Under the pieces are notes generated by a model. The model was not told the DNA's origin, ran no database searches, and saw only the letters and a list, made by a program, of their open reading frames with translations. A stretch of DNA of 64,000 nucleotides from the NCBI RefSeq assembly GCF_006152145.1, contig NZ_VDFV01000006.1:22730-86729 (forward strand), read 5' to 3'. The stretch is from Rubellimicrobium roseum (GTDB lineage: Bacteria; Pseudomonadota; Alphaproteobacteria; Rhodobacterales; Rhodobacteraceae). Positions 26,270 to 35,696 of this stretch are shown piece after piece; position 1 is the stretch's first letter; each line of letters starts with the position of its first letter. The translations under genes were made by a program, and so were the position numbers.

Positions 26270-27301
26270 ATGCAAACCATGCGAGCGGCCGTCCTGACAG
26301 ACCCGGGGCGCTTCGATCTGCGCGAGGTTGCCAGGCCGGAGATTGGCCCAGATCAAGTCCTGATCCGGGTTAGCCGAACCGGCATCTGTGGCACCGACAT
26401 CCACATCTTCAACGGCCATTACGCAGCGGACCGGCTTCCTCTGATTCCAGGGCACGAATTCACGGGCGTAGTGGCTGGCACGGGGCGGGACGTCAGACAT
26501 CTGAAGGAAGGTGACCGGGTTGTCGCCGACATCAACATCGGCTGCGGCACTTGCTATTGGTGCCGTCGAAACGAAGTCCTGAACTGCCCTGATGTAACGC
26601 AGGTGGGCATCGGCCGGGATGGCGCCTTCGCCGACTACGTAGCAGTGCCTGCACGCTTGGTGTTCCCGGCGCCGGAAGGTGTGCCAGATGCAGTTCTGGC
26701 GTTGACCGAGCCAGTGGCCTGCGTGGTCCGTGCGGCGCGCAAGGCGGAAGTGAGCTTCGCGCAGTCGATCGTAGTCTTGGGAGCTGGCCCCGTCGGCAAC
26801 CTGCACGTTCAGATGATGCGCCTCATTGGAGCCGCTCCCATCATCGTGGCGGACCTGTCCGAGGCGCGCTGCCAGAAGGCGCTTGAAGTCGGGGCCGATG
26901 TCGCCATCTCTGACCCCGCCGAACTCAAGGCGGCTGTCCTGGCCCGGACCGGCGGTCGAGGCGCAGACCTGGTGATCGAGAGCGTGGGCAGCCCGCGGCT
27001 TTATGCAACTGCCTTCGACCTGATCCGCAAGGGCGGGCACGTGGCCTTCTTCGGTCTCACCGGGCCCGGCGAGACGGTGAGTGTCGATATCCTACGCACC
27101 ATCCTCGAGGAGAATAGTCTCAAGGGCTCAGTAGCCGGCATGGGCGAGGATATGCACGACGCCATGACGCTGCTCGCGCACGGCCGCTTCCAGATCTCCG
27201 CTTTCATTGGGTCAGAGTATCCGCTCGACCACATCCAGCAGGCTTTCGACACGCTTGCAGACAGGCCGGGCGACCTCAAGACGCAGATCGTGCTGGCCTG
27301 A
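26270..27301 (+). CDS. Zinc-dependent alcohol dehydrogenase (sorbitol/threonine dehydrogenase-like)
   Basis: 343-residue MDR enzyme with intact zinc sites: GICGTDIH (catalytic Cys about 39) and PGHEFTG (His-Glu about 61-62), and the structural cluster CGTCYWCRRNEVLNC (about 92-106). Rossmann motif VLGAGPVGNLHVQM near 168. Such enzymes oxidise secondary alcohols of polyols with NAD. It directly follows the importer, suggesting it acts first on the imported compound. A GTTACA-containing site lies in the gap to the next gene. Confidence 0.9.
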   Translation: MQTMRAAVLTDPGRFDLREVARPEIGPDQVLIRVSRTGICGTDIHIFNGHYAADRLPLIPGHEFTGVVAGTGRDVRHLKEGDRVVADINIGCGTCYWCRRNEVLNCPDVTQVGIGRDGAFADYVAVPARLVFPAPEGVPDAVLALTEPVACVVRAARKAEVSFAQSIVVLGAGPVGNLHVQMMRLIGAAPIIVADLSEARCQKALEVGADVAISDPAELKAAVLARTGGRGADLVIESVGSPRLYATAFDLIRKGGHVAFFGLTGPGETVSVDILRTILEENSLKGSVAGMGEDMHDAMTLLAHGRFQISAFIGSEYPLDHIQQAFDTLADRPGDLKTQIVLA

Positions 27302-27321
27302 GTCGGCACCGAGATCTGCAA

Positions 27322-27339
27322 AAAAACTACAAAGTTACA
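27322..27339. promoter_or_regulatory. Weak TetR operator-like site F upstream of the aldehyde dehydrogenase gene
   Basis: AAAAACTACAAAGTTACA keeps the right half GTTACA and the 6-base spacing, and AAC of the left half. It sits in the 93-base gap after the alcohol dehydrogenase gene. It could be an internal regulated promoter, but the left half is degenerate. Confidence 0.3.
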
Positions 27340-27394
27340 GTGCTGCAACGTCGCAATCAGGCTTTCAGCCTCGATCCCGGAAAGGGGCCTACCT

Positions 27395-28891
27395 ATGGAC
27401 CAATCCAGCAACCGCCTTTCGCTGCCATCCTCCCCGCGCGAGTTCGGCTTCTTCGTCGACGGCGAATGGAGGGGAGGGCGCGAGTTCTTCGACCGCGCTT
27501 CGCCGGGCCACGGAGCCGTGGTCACGCGCATTCCGCGCTGCACGAACAAGGATCTCGAAGACGCCGTCGCGGCTGCCAGGACCGCCTTCGAGGATCGCCG
27601 CTGGTCTGGCCTTTCCGGGGGCGAACGCGCTGGTGTTCTTCTGCGCGCGGCCGAGGGCCTGCGTCGCCGCCGCGACGAGATTGCCTATTGGGAAACGCTC
27701 GAGAACGGCAAGCCTATTTCCCAGGCCCGGGGCGAGATTGACCACTCAATTGCCTGCTTCGAAATGGGGGCTGGCGCGGCGCGGCTCCTGCACGGGGACA
27801 GTTTCAACTCGCTAGGGGACAACCTTTTCGGCATGGTCCTACGCGAGCCCATCGGGGTTGTGGGCCTTATCACGCCCTGGAACTTTCCTTTCCTGATCCT
27901 CTGCGAGCGGGTCCCTTTCATCCTGGCTTCGGGCTGCACCATCGTGGCCAAGCCTTCGGAGGTGACCTCTGCTACAACGTTGATCCTGGCAGAGGTTCTC
28001 GCCGAGGCCGGGCTTCCCGCTGGGGTCTACAACGTCGTGACGGGCTCGGGCCGGACCATCGGTCAGGCGATGACCGAGCATCCCGACATTGACATGCTGT
28101 CCTTCACGGGCTCGACCGCCGTGGGACGTTCCTGCGTGCGGGCGTCGGCCGACAGCAATTTCAAGAAGCTGGGGCTGGAACTTGGCGGCAAGAACCCGAT
28201 GATCGTTTTCGCGGATGCCGACCTGGACGAGGCGGCGGACGGGGTGGCGTTCGGAATCGGCTTCAACACCGGACAGTGCTGCGTGTCGGGCAGCCGGCTG
28301 ATGGTCGAGCGCTCCATCGCTGAGGAGTTCGAGGCGCGTCTCGCAGACAAGATGGCGCGGATCCGCGTAGGTGATCCCTTGGACGAGCGCACACAGGTCG
28401 GTGCCATCACGACCGAGGCCCAGAACACCACGATCCTTGACTACATCGCCCGCGGCCAGGCCGAGGGTGCGCGTGTGGTCACGGGCGGCACCCCGCTCGA
28501 CTTCGGTGGCGGGCAGTATATCGCGCCCACGCTCTTTGCGGGCGTGACGCGGGGCATGGCCATCGCCCAAGACGAAATCTTTGGCCCCGTCCTCTCCTCC
28601 ATGCCGTTTGACACGATGGAGGAAGCGATCCGGCTCGCGAACGACACCGTCTACGGGCTTTCTGCCAGCGTCTGGACCAAGAATCTTGATAAAGCACTTG
28701 CTGTTACGCGGCGGGTCCGAGCCGGGCGCTTCTGGGTCAACACGATGATGGCCGGCGGGCCCGAGATGCCTTTGGGCGGCTTCAAACAGTCAGGCTGGGG
28801 GCGCGAGGCCGGGATGTACGGGGTCGAGGAGTACACGCAGATCAAGTCGGTGCATATCGAGCTTGGCAAGCGCACGCCCTGGATCGAATGA
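27395..28891 (+). CDS. NAD(P)-dependent aldehyde dehydrogenase
   Basis: 498 residues of the ALDH superfamily. ITPWNFPF near residue 160 is the catalytic Asn region, LSFTGSTAVGRS near 237 the cofactor region, LELGGKNPMIVF (catalytic Glu) near 263 and FNTGQCCVSGSR (catalytic Cys) near 291-302. The C-terminal PLGGFKQSGWGRE is also canonical. It oxidises the aldehyde made by the alcohol dehydrogenase or GMC enzyme to an acid. AAAGGGG precedes the ATG; the stop overlaps the GMC start as ATGA. Confidence 0.93.
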   Translation: MDQSSNRLSLPSSPREFGFFVDGEWRGGREFFDRASPGHGAVVTRIPRCTNKDLEDAVAAARTAFEDRRWSGLSGGERAGVLLRAAEGLRRRRDEIAYWETLENGKPISQARGEIDHSIACFEMGAGAARLLHGDSFNSLGDNLFGMVLREPIGVVGLITPWNFPFLILCERVPFILASGCTIVAKPSEVTSATTLILAEVLAEAGLPAGVYNVVTGSGRTIGQAMTEHPDIDMLSFTGSTAVGRSCVRASADSNFKKLGLELGGKNPMIVFADADLDEAADGVAFGIGFNTGQCCVSGSRLMVERSIAEEFEARLADKMARIRVGDPLDERTQVGAITTEAQNTTILDYIARGQAEGARVVTGGTPLDFGGGQYIAPTLFAGVTRGMAIAQDEIFGPVLSSMPFDTMEEAIRLANDTVYGLSASVWTKNLDKALAVTRRVRAGRFWVNTMMAGGPEMPLGGFKQSGWGREAGMYGVEEYTQIKSVHIELGKRTPWIE

Positions 28892-30492
28892 TGGCCGACG
28901 CTTTTGACTACGTGATCGTCGGGGGTGGCGCGGCGGGCTGCGTGCTTGCTGCGCGGCTGAGCGAAAATCCGGCCACCCGGGTCTGCCTGGTCGAGGCCGG
29001 CGGGCGCGACACCCATCCCTACATCCACATGCCGGTGGGCTTCGCCAAGATGACGTCCGGCCCGATGACCTGGGGTCTGGTCACGGCACCCCAGCGGCAC
29101 GCTAATAATCGAGAGATCCCCTACGCCCAGGCGCGCGTCCTCGGCGGGGGCTCCTCGATCAACGCCGAGATCTTCACCCGAGGTCATCCCAGCGACTACG
29201 ACCGCTGGGTCGAGGAGGGAGCCGACGGCTGGAGCTTCAAGGAGATCCAAAAGTACTTTCTACGCTCCGAAGGCAATACGGTTTTGTCCGGCTCGTGGCA
29301 CGGCACCGATGGTCCGCTCGGCGTGTCGAACATTCCCGATCCCCAACTGACGACCCGCGCCTTCGTTCAGAGCTGCCAAGAACTCGGCATCCCGTACAAT
29401 CCCGACTTCAATGGCCCAGTGCAGGAGGGTGCAGGAGTCTACCAGACTACCACCCGAAATGGCCGACGCTGTTCGGCGGCGGTCGGCTATCTGCGCCCTG
29501 CGCTGAAACGACCGAACCTCACGCTCGTTACCGGCGCGCTCGTCCTGCGACTCGTTTTCGAGAGGCGCCGGGCCGTTGGAGTCGAATACGCCGTCAAGGG
29601 GGAGCGGCATACGGCCCGGGCGGAGAGCGAGGTCCTCGTTACCTCCGGCGCCATTGGCTCGCCCAAGCTCCTCATGCTGTCGGGCGTCGGGCCGGCCGAC
29701 CACCTGCGCTCGCTCGGCATCTCCGTGGTCCAAGACCTTCCGGGGGTTGGTCAAAACCTCACGGACCATTTCGGCATAGACATTGTGGCCGAGCTTAAGG
29801 AGCATGTCAGCCTCGACAAGTACAACCGGCCCCACTGGATGCTCTGGGCCGGCCTTCAGTATGCCCTTTTCCGCTCGGGGCCGGTCACCTCGAACGTCGT
29901 CGAGGGGGGCGCCTTCTGGTATGCCGACGGGCCGGGTTCGCAGTCCTGCCCGGACCTCCAGTTCCACTTCCTAGCCGGCGCAGGCGCGGAGGCCGGGGTC
30001 CCGTCGGTGCCCAAGGGCGCCTCAGGCATCACGCTCAACTCCTATACGTTGCGCCCGCGGAGCCGAGGCTCGGTGACGCTCCATTCAGCAGACCCGAACG
30101 CCGCACCCATCATCGACCCGAACTTTCTCGCCGAGCCCGACGACCTGCGTGTTTCGGTGGAGGGGGTCAAGATCAGCCGTGAGATCTTTCAACAGCCTTC
30201 TCTGCAGAGGCACATCAAGGAAATTCGATTCCCCGACTTCAACGTGCGCACCCAAGCCGACTACGAGGCCTATGCGCGTCAGTATGGCCGGACGTCCTAC
30301 CATCCGGTCAGCACCTGCCGGATGGGCCGCGATCCGTTGGCGGTGGTGGATTCCTCCTTGCGCGTCCACGGAATCGATGGCCTGCGGATTTGTGACAGCT
30401 CGGTCATGCCGAGCCTCGTGGGATCCAATACGAACGCGCCCAGCATCATGATCGGCGAGAAAGCCTCGGACCTCGTCCGCGGCAACGCCTGA
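28888..30492 (+). CDS. GMC-family FAD-dependent oxidoreductase (choline dehydrogenase-like)
   Basis: 534 residues. N-terminal FAD motif YVIVGGGAAGCVLAARLSEN (about 6-25), the GMC signature GGGSSINAEIFTRG near 84-97 and GAIGSPKLLMLSGVGP near 252. The active-site pair is expected at His in YHPVSTCRMG near 471 and a downstream Asn in NTNAPSIMI near 514. GMC enzymes oxidise alcohols or sugar hydroxyls. It is translationally coupled to the aldehyde dehydrogenase, implying consecutive alcohol-aldehyde-acid steps; sugar C3 oxidation is an alternative. A strong terminator follows. Confidence 0.92.
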   Translation: MMADAFDYVIVGGGAAGCVLAARLSENPATRVCLVEAGGRDTHPYIHMPVGFAKMTSGPMTWGLVTAPQRHANNREIPYAQARVLGGGSSINAEIFTRGHPSDYDRWVEEGADGWSFKEIQKYFLRSEGNTVLSGSWHGTDGPLGVSNIPDPQLTTRAFVQSCQELGIPYNPDFNGPVQEGAGVYQTTTRNGRRCSAAVGYLRPALKRPNLTLVTGALVLRLVFERRRAVGVEYAVKGERHTARAESEVLVTSGAIGSPKLLMLSGVGPADHLRSLGISVVQDLPGVGQNLTDHFGIDIVAELKEHVSLDKYNRPHWMLWAGLQYALFRSGPVTSNVVEGGAFWYADGPGSQSCPDLQFHFLAGAGAEAGVPSVPKGASGITLNSYTLRPRSRGSVTLHSADPNAAPIIDPNFLAEPDDLRVSVEGVKISREIFQQPSLQRHIKEIRFPDFNVRTQADYEAYARQYGRTSYHPVSTCRMGRDPLAVVDSSLRVHGIDGLRICDSSVMPSLVGSNTNAPSIMIGEKASDLVRGNA

Positions 30493-30512
30493 AGGGCTCC
30501 TCCCGAGCGACT

Positions 30513-30540
30513 GGGGCGGCCCTCGGGCCGCCCCCTTTTT
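30513..30540 (+). terminator. Rho-independent terminator of the importer/GMC operon
   Basis: GGGGCGGC and GCCGCCCC form an 8-base GC-only stem around CCTCGG, followed by C and five T. It lies 20 bases after the GMC stop and before the convergent aldo/keto reductase. Confidence 0.85.
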
Positions 30541-30544
30541 GTGC

Positions 30545-31363
30545 TCAGTCCCATTCCGGGGCGATTGGCACCGACTCCTTGGTTACGACCCGAAAGTTGG
30601 TGCGCGTCATCGCGTCGATCCGCGCCATGTCGACCGAGGACAGGGTGAAGTCCATGATGTCGAAGTTTGCACGGATGTTCTCGGGCTTCGTGGACATGGT
30701 GTTCAGCGGAACGCCCTTTTGAATGATCCAGCGGAGGACGACCTGAGCTGCAGACTTCCCGTAGCCGCGGCCGATCTGCTCCAGGAGCGGGTATTTGAAC
30801 ACCTCGCCTCGCGCGACCGAGGCATAGGACGAAAGTGGAATCCCGGTTTCGTTCGCTGCGGTCAGGAGCTTGTCCTGGTTCAGAAGCGGGTGGAACTCGA
30901 CCTGGTTGGTCACGAGCGGGGCATCCACGATGCGGCGCGCTTCGCGCATCATGGCGACGGTATAGTTCGAAACGCCAATGTTACGCGTAAGGCCACGATC
31001 CAGGGCCGTCTGCAGTAGCAGTAGCGAAGGTGCGATGTCACCGTTCGCCGGAGGCCAGTGCAGCAAGAGGCTATCTACCTGGTCCACCCGCAGATCCTTG
31101 AGGCTCTGCTCGACCGAAGCGAGGAATCTGTCCTCGCCGAAATTGTCCGGCGCCACCTTGGTGGTAATGCAAAGGTCCTCGCGAGGGACTCCGCCTGCAG
31201 CGAGCGCCGCACCAGTTTCGGCCTCGTTGCCGTACCACTGGGCTGTGTCAAAGGCACGATAACCTGCATCAAGAGCGTTCGCGATGGCTTGGGCGAGAAC
31301 CTCCCCCTTCAAGGGCCAGGTCCCGAAGCCGCGTTGATGCGTCTTCTGAAAGTAGATGTTCAT
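30545..31363 (-). CDS. Aldo/keto reductase (2,5-diketo-gluconate reductase type)
   Basis: 272-residue TIM-barrel NADPH reductase. GYRAFDTAQWYGNEAETG carries the catalytic Asp and Tyr (about 38-43), TTKV the Lys (about 70) and LLLHWP the His (about 102). GVSNYTVAMM and the C-terminal region around NTMSTKPENIRAN bind cofactor. It reduces sugar or keto-acid carbonyls in the family. The ATG is preceded by AGGGAGC. It is convergent with the GMC operon and divergent from the CoA-transferase operon, sharing the control region with operator site C. Confidence 0.9.
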   Translation of the reverse strand: MNIYFQKTHQRGFGTWPLKGEVLAQAIANALDAGYRAFDTAQWYGNEAETGAALAAGGVPREDLCITTKVAPDNFGEDRFLASVEQSLKDLRVDQVDSLLLHWPPANGDIAPSLLLLQTALDRGLTRNIGVSNYTVAMMREARRIVDAPLVTNQVEFHPLLNQDKLLTAANETGIPLSSYASVARGEVFKYPLLEQIGRGYGKSAAQVVLRWIIQKGVPLNTMSTKPENIRANFDIMDFTLSSVDMARIDAMTRTNFRVVTKESVPIAPEWD

Positions 31364-31453
31364 GGAAGCTCCCTGTTGTCCTGCCAGGTGGGGTCATGAT
31401 GCAGGGCGGCCCTTCATCCCCTCTTGATAGCTCAGCCCAACCATGCTTATTGT

Positions 31454-31471
31454 CATAACTGGTTAGTTACT
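31454..31471. promoter_or_regulatory. Putative TetR operator site C
   Basis: CATAACTGGTTAGTTACT fits the TGTAAC-N6-GTTACA pattern. It lies just after TTGATA (31424-31429) and TTATTG (31447-31452), spaced 17 bases, and 27 bases before the CoA-transferase ATG. A repressor here would block the promoter. Confidence 0.5.
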
Positions 31472-31498
31472 TGCAGGCAAGCTTGGAGGGCCCGTCCC

Positions 31499-33070
31499 AT
31501 GAAAAAGGTCAGATCCGCCCGCGAGGCAGTCGCGCTGATCGGCGATGGAGCTGTGGTTGCCGTCAACTCGTCTTCTGGGCTGCTCTGTCCGGATGCGGTT
31601 CTTCAAGCCTTGGGTGAGCGCTTCGAGTCAGAGGGGGCGCCCCGCGGGCTCACCTCCATTCATCCCATCGCTGCGGGTGACATGTTCGGCACCAAGGGAG
31701 TGGACCACATCGCCCGACCCGGCCTCCTGACAAGGATCATCGGAGGGTCCTACCCTTCAGGGCCGAGCAACGCCGAACCGCCGCGCATCTGGCAGATGAT
31801 CCAGAACGAGGAGGTCGCGGCTTGGAACATCCCCTCGGGCATCGTCTTCGATATGCTTCGCGAGGGCGCGGCCAAGCGGCCAGGCGTTCTGACCAAGGTT
31901 GGCATGGACACCTTCGTCGACCCCGAGCAAGAAGGTGGCGCCATGAACGCGAGCGCCCGGCAGTCGCCGATGGTCCGGCGTGTGGATTTCGACGGCGATG
32001 AGTGGCTCCACTTTCCTGCCTTGGCGCCGGACGTCGCGATTATCCGAGCCACGACTGCAGACGAGAATGGCAATCTGACCTTTGAGCAGGAGGGGGCCAC
32101 ACTGGGCGCGATGGAGATGGCTCTGGCCGCACGGAACTGCGGCGGAATCGTCATAGCCCAGGTCAAGCGTGTGGCCGCCAATGGCACGATGCGCCCTCAT
32201 GACGTCAAGGTGCCCGGCATCCTTGTAGACATCGTTGTGGAGGCTCCCGACCAACTTCAGACGACGGCAACGGCCTACGATCCCGCGATTTCGGGCGAGC
32301 TGTTCCGGCCCTTGTCCAGCTTCCGCCACGCGGAGTTCAACATAGGCAAGGTCATCGCCCGCCGCGTGGCGCGGGAACTCCGCCCTGGATGGGCGGTAAA
32401 CATCGGTTTCGGTATTTCGGCAAACGTGCCGCGGATCCTCATAGAGGAAGGGCACCACGGCAAAGTGACTTGGGTCATCGAGCAGGGTCCCGTGGGAGGC
32501 GTTCCGCTCCTCGACTTCAAGTTCGGCTGCGCCGCAAACGCGGAAGCCTTCGTGGCCTCTCCGCACCAGTTCAGTTACTTCCAGGCGGGCGGTTTCGATT
32601 GTTCGCTCTTGTCCTTCCTTGAGATCGATGCAGAGGGTTCGGTCAACGTCTCGCGCCTGGCCGCGACCCCGCACCGAACGGCCGGAGCCGGTGGCTTCGT
32701 GGACATCACCGCGCGGGCGAAGCGCATCGTCTTCTCTGGAAACTTCAACGCTGGGGCCAAGATGCGACTCGAGAACGGTCGCCTCATTATCGATAAGGAA
32801 GGCAAGATTGCGAAGATCGTGCCCAAGGTAGACCAGGTAAGTTTCTCGGGACGCCGCGCCCGCGCGCAAGGGCAGGACGTCACCTATGTGACCGAGCGAT
32901 GCGTGATGCGTCTCGCTGATGACGGTCTCATCGTCACCGAGATCGCGCCGGGCCTCGACCTCGAGCGCGATGTGCTGGCTCAGGCAGCGACGCCCCTGCA
33001 TGTCGCTCCGAACCTGAAGGTGATGGACGAGGCGCTGTTCCGGCCTGAGCCCGTCGGGCTGCCGCTGTGA
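31499..33070 (+). CDS. Family I CoA-transferase with fused alpha and beta parts (propionate CoA-transferase-like)
   Basis: 523 residues combining both halves of acyl-CoA:carboxylate CoA-transferases. The N-terminal half starts VRSAREAVALIGDGAVVAV; the C-terminal half contains NIGFGISANVPRILIEEG and VIEQGPVGGVP, whose Glu (residue 328) is the expected thioester-forming nucleophile. It transfers CoA from acetyl- or propionyl-CoA to a carboxylic acid, the natural next step after the aldehyde dehydrogenase. ATG 31499 has GGAGGG upstream and starts the family alignment; an earlier in-frame reading overlaps operator C. Its stop overlaps the crotonase start. Confidence 0.9.
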   Translation: MKKVRSAREAVALIGDGAVVAVNSSSGLLCPDAVLQALGERFESEGAPRGLTSIHPIAAGDMFGTKGVDHIARPGLLTRIIGGSYPSGPSNAEPPRIWQMIQNEEVAAWNIPSGIVFDMLREGAAKRPGVLTKVGMDTFVDPEQEGGAMNASARQSPMVRRVDFDGDEWLHFPALAPDVAIIRATTADENGNLTFEQEGATLGAMEMALAARNCGGIVIAQVKRVAANGTMRPHDVKVPGILVDIVVEAPDQLQTTATAYDPAISGELFRPLSSFRHAEFNIGKVIARRVARELRPGWAVNIGFGISANVPRILIEEGHHGKVTWVIEQGPVGGVPLLDFKFGCAANAEAFVASPHQFSYFQAGGFDCSLLSFLEIDAEGSVNVSRLAATPHRTAGAGGFVDITARAKRIVFSGNFNAGAKMRLENGRLIIDKEGKIAKIVPKVDQVSFSGRRARAQGQDVTYVTERCVMRLADDGLIVTEIAPGLDLERDVLAQAATPLHVAPNLKVMDEALFRPEPVGLPL

Positions 33071-33852
33071 CCGATCCCCGCCTCGATTTCTCCCTTGAGG
33101 GGCCGGTTGCCCGGCTCGTGATCCGGCGAAGTGACAAGCTCAACGCGCTCGACGCAGCGATGGTGGAGTCGCTCCTACCGATCTGCCGCCAAGTCGAGCG
33201 CTCCTCGGCCCGGGTGCTGATCCTCTCGGGCGAGGGGGAAAAAGCGTTCAGCGCTGGGGGCGATATCGCGGCATGGGGCGCCAAAGTACCCGAGGACTTC
33301 GGTCGTCACTGGCTCCGCAACGGCCATGACGCCTTCGATGCGCTGGCGCGACTCGCAATCCCGGTGATCGCGGTGCTGAATGGGCCAGCCCTTGGTGGAG
33401 GGCTTGAACTCGCAGCTTGCGCTGACTTTCGCCTCGCCGAGGCGCATGTCCGGATTGGGCTGCCCGAGACGTCGCTGGGCATCATTCCGGGTTGGAGCGG
33501 CACGCAGCGGGCCATCCGCCGCTTCGGCGCACAGGTGGTCCGCCGGATGGCGCTCTTCGGCGAGGTCTTCGACGTGGAGCAAGCCCTGGCACTAGGCCTT
33601 GTAGACGCCGTCGTGCCAACAGGTCAGGGAGCGGAAGAGGCGCAACGCGTGGCGGAGCGTCTACTGGCTCGATCGGGTCGCGCCACGGAACTGTGCAAGA
33701 TGCTCATCAATGCTGCTGAGGGCGAAGAACGGGAGCGTGTGCTTGAGTCGCTCGCAGGTGCTCTCGCCGCCGGCTCTACGGAGTTGCAGGAGGGTCTCGC
33801 CGCCTTCCGCGAGAAACGTGCTCCTCGCTTTGCATCAGGTGAAGCGCCATGA
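33067..33852 (+). CDS. Enoyl-CoA hydratase/isomerase (crotonase family)
   Basis: 261 residues. The oxyanion-hole segment is SGEGEKAFSAGGDIAAW (about 56-72) and the second glycine region is LNGPALGGGLELAACADFRLA (split, about 105-125). LPETSLGIIPGWSGTQ follows and carries the usual catalytic Glu region. The start is GTG overlapping the CoA-transferase stop as GTGA. It would hydrate or isomerise the enoyl-CoA produced by the acyl-CoA dehydrogenase encoded at 36917. Confidence 0.9.
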   Translation: MTDPRLDFSLEGPVARLVIRRSDKLNALDAAMVESLLPICRQVERSSARVLILSGEGEKAFSAGGDIAAWGAKVPEDFGRHWLRNGHDAFDALARLAIPVIAVLNGPALGGGLELAACADFRLAEAHVRIGLPETSLGIIPGWSGTQRAIRRFGAQVVRRMALFGEVFDVEQALALGLVDAVVPTGQGAEEAQRVAERLLARSGRATELCKMLINAAEGEERERVLESLAGALAAGSTELQEGLAAFREKRAPRFASGEAP

Positions 33853-33970
33853 CTTGCGCGATCGATAAATCGTGGTTCCATCGGTCGCCGGTGAAGACCC
33901 AGGAAGTGACCGCTCCAAGCAACCGTTCGGCGCACACTCCAAGCGAAACGGCAATGGGTTTCGATCCTTG

Positions 33971-35230
33971 ATGTCCTCTGAAGATCGCACGTTTCTTACC
34001 CGTCTTTTCGAGGCTGCCGTGCGCGCGGCGGATCCGGAAGCTGCGTTGCGAGCCAACTTGCCCAAGCGGCCGCGGGGACGCTGTGTCGTGGTTGGGGCCG
34101 GCAAGGGTGCCGCACAGCTCGCGCAGGCCCTCGAACGACTCTGGGACGGGCCCCTGGAAGGCGTTGTTGTCACCCGCTACGGCTACGCCGCTCCATGCGA
34201 GCGCATTCGAGTTCTAGAGGCCTCGCATCCGGTGCCCGACGTGGCGGGGCTCGTGGCCTCGCGGTCGCTCCTCGAGGCAGTGTGTGATCTTACACCCGAT
34301 GACCTTGTTATAGCGTTGGTTTGCGGAGGCGGTTCGGCATTGCTGCCCTGCCCGCCGGGGGACCTCACGCTGGAAGATGAGGCGGAGCTCAACCGGGCGC
34401 TCCTCGCATCCGGGGCCCCCATCTCGGTGATGAACGCGATCCGCAAGCAGGTCTCGGGGATCAAGGGTGGGCGGCTCGCGCTGGCGGCGTATCCCGCCAG
34501 GGTAGTGTCCCTCGTCGTGTCTGACGTGCCGGGGGATGATCCTGCGCAGGTGGCCTCGGGGCCCACAGTGCCCGACCACGTCACGCGCGAGGAGGCGCGA
34601 GCCATGGCAGCTACCTGGCGGATCAACCTGCCCGAACGGGCTGCGGCTTGGCTTGCCGGGGATGAGGGACGGGCGCCATCTCCTGATGACCTCCGCTTCG
34701 CCGAGCACGAGGTTCGGGTGATCGCCTCAGCTCGGCTATCGCTCGAAGCGACGGCCCGGGTGGCGGAGGCGGCCGGGGTGCCTGCTGTGATCCTGTCGGA
34801 TGCCATCGAGGGCGAGGCGCGCGACGTGGGGCGGGTCCATGCAGCCCTCGCGCGGGAAGTGGTGCTGCGGAATCGGCCCTTTGCCCGACCAGTAGTGATG
34901 CTGTCTGGAGGGGAGACCACGGTGACGCTGCGTGGCCGAGGCCGGGGTGGGCGTAATGCAGAGTTCGCGCTGGCGCTGGCGCTCGCGGCCGAAGGAATGC
35001 ATTTCGCGGCGCTTGCGGCCGATACCGACGGGATCGATGGGAGCGAGGACAACGCCGGCGCTTTCGTCGACGGTGGCTCGACGGCGCGGCTGCGGTCCTT
35101 GGGACGCAATCCCGCAGCTCTTCTAGCCGCGAATGACGCATGGAGCGCCTTCGACGCGCTCGAGGACCTCTTCGTCACCGGTCCAACCGGGACCAACGTC
35201 AACGATTTTCGGGCCATCCTGGTCCGCTAA
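33971..35230 (+). CDS. Glycerate 2-kinase, MOFRL/DUF4147 type
   Basis: 419 residues of the GarK-unrelated, type II glycerate kinase family (TtuD/GckA-like): CVVVGAGKGAAQLAQALE near the N-terminus, ALVCGGGSALLPCPPG near 110, IRKQVSGIKGGRLA near 156 and the MOFRL region VMLSGGETTVTLRGRGRGGR near 308, ending TGPTGTNVNDF. It phosphorylates glycerate to 2-phosphoglycerate, feeding a C3 product into central metabolism. ATG 33971 starts the homology but has a poor Shine-Dalgarno. It lies 118 bases after the crotonase and overlaps the convergent MaoC gene by 32 bases. Confidence 0.88.
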   Translation: MSSEDRTFLTRLFEAAVRAADPEAALRANLPKRPRGRCVVVGAGKGAAQLAQALERLWDGPLEGVVVTRYGYAAPCERIRVLEASHPVPDVAGLVASRSLLEAVCDLTPDDLVIALVCGGGSALLPCPPGDLTLEDEAELNRALLASGAPISVMNAIRKQVSGIKGGRLALAAYPARVVSLVVSDVPGDDPAQVASGPTVPDHVTREEARAMAATWRINLPERAAAWLAGDEGRAPSPDDLRFAEHEVRVIASARLSLEATARVAEAAGVPAVILSDAIEGEARDVGRVHAALAREVVLRNRPFARPVVMLSGGETTVTLRGRGRGGRNAEFALALALAAEGMHFAALAADTDGIDGSEDNAGAFVDGGSTARLRSLGRNPAALLAANDAWSAFDALEDLFVTGPTGTNVNDFRAILVR

Positions 35231-35696
35231 GGCGGCGAACCATCAGGAGGTTCGTACCTTCTTGGACTACCTCATTTGTCTGGTTCGTCACTGTGACGCC
35301 GAGCCGGAGGATTCCACGCCCCGCTGCGCGGGTTTGGCGTTTATCAAGGACGGTAATCATGGCGCGCACGCGGTCGCCTGCCAGCACCGGCCGTCGGAAG
35401 GACCAGTCCCAGCCTAGCGAGGCCACAGCGTCGAACTGTGCGTCAGCTTGGTTCTTGAGCCCGTCCACGACCGAGAGGACGAGGAGCCCGTGGGCAACGC
35501 GCCCATGGAAACCGTAGTCCCGGGCGGCCGTCTCGCTCATGTGGATAGAGAACTGGTCACCGGTGAGCGTCGCGAAGGCGTCGACCATGGCAGCCGAGAT
35601 CTCTGTCTCGCCCGTCTCGATCTGGTCGCCCGGCACCACGTCGTCGAAGGCGTGGTGCCCGGGCGGAAGCCGTCGTCCAATTGAAGGCACGGTCAC
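35199..35696 (-). CDS. MaoC-like (R)-specific enoyl-CoA hydratase/dehydratase
   Basis: 165-residue hot-dog-fold hydratase. FATLTGDQFSIHMSETAA carries the Asp-x4-His catalytic pair (about 46-51), and FHGRVAHGLLVLSV is the second conserved segment. It hydrates enoyl-CoA with (R) stereochemistry, complementing the (S)-specific crotonase. GTG start at 35696 overlaps the stop of the upstream aldo/keto reductase as GTGA. Its last 32 bases overlap the 3' end of the glycerate kinase gene on the opposite strand. Confidence 0.9.
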   Translation of the reverse strand: MTVPSIGRRLPPGHHAFDDVVPGDQIETGETEISAAMVDAFATLTGDQFSIHMSETAARDYGFHGRVAHGLLVLSVVDGLKNQADAQFDAVASLGWDWSFRRPVLAGDRVRAMITVLDKRQTRAAGRGILRLGVTVTNQTNEVVQEGTNLLMVRRLSGPGWPENR

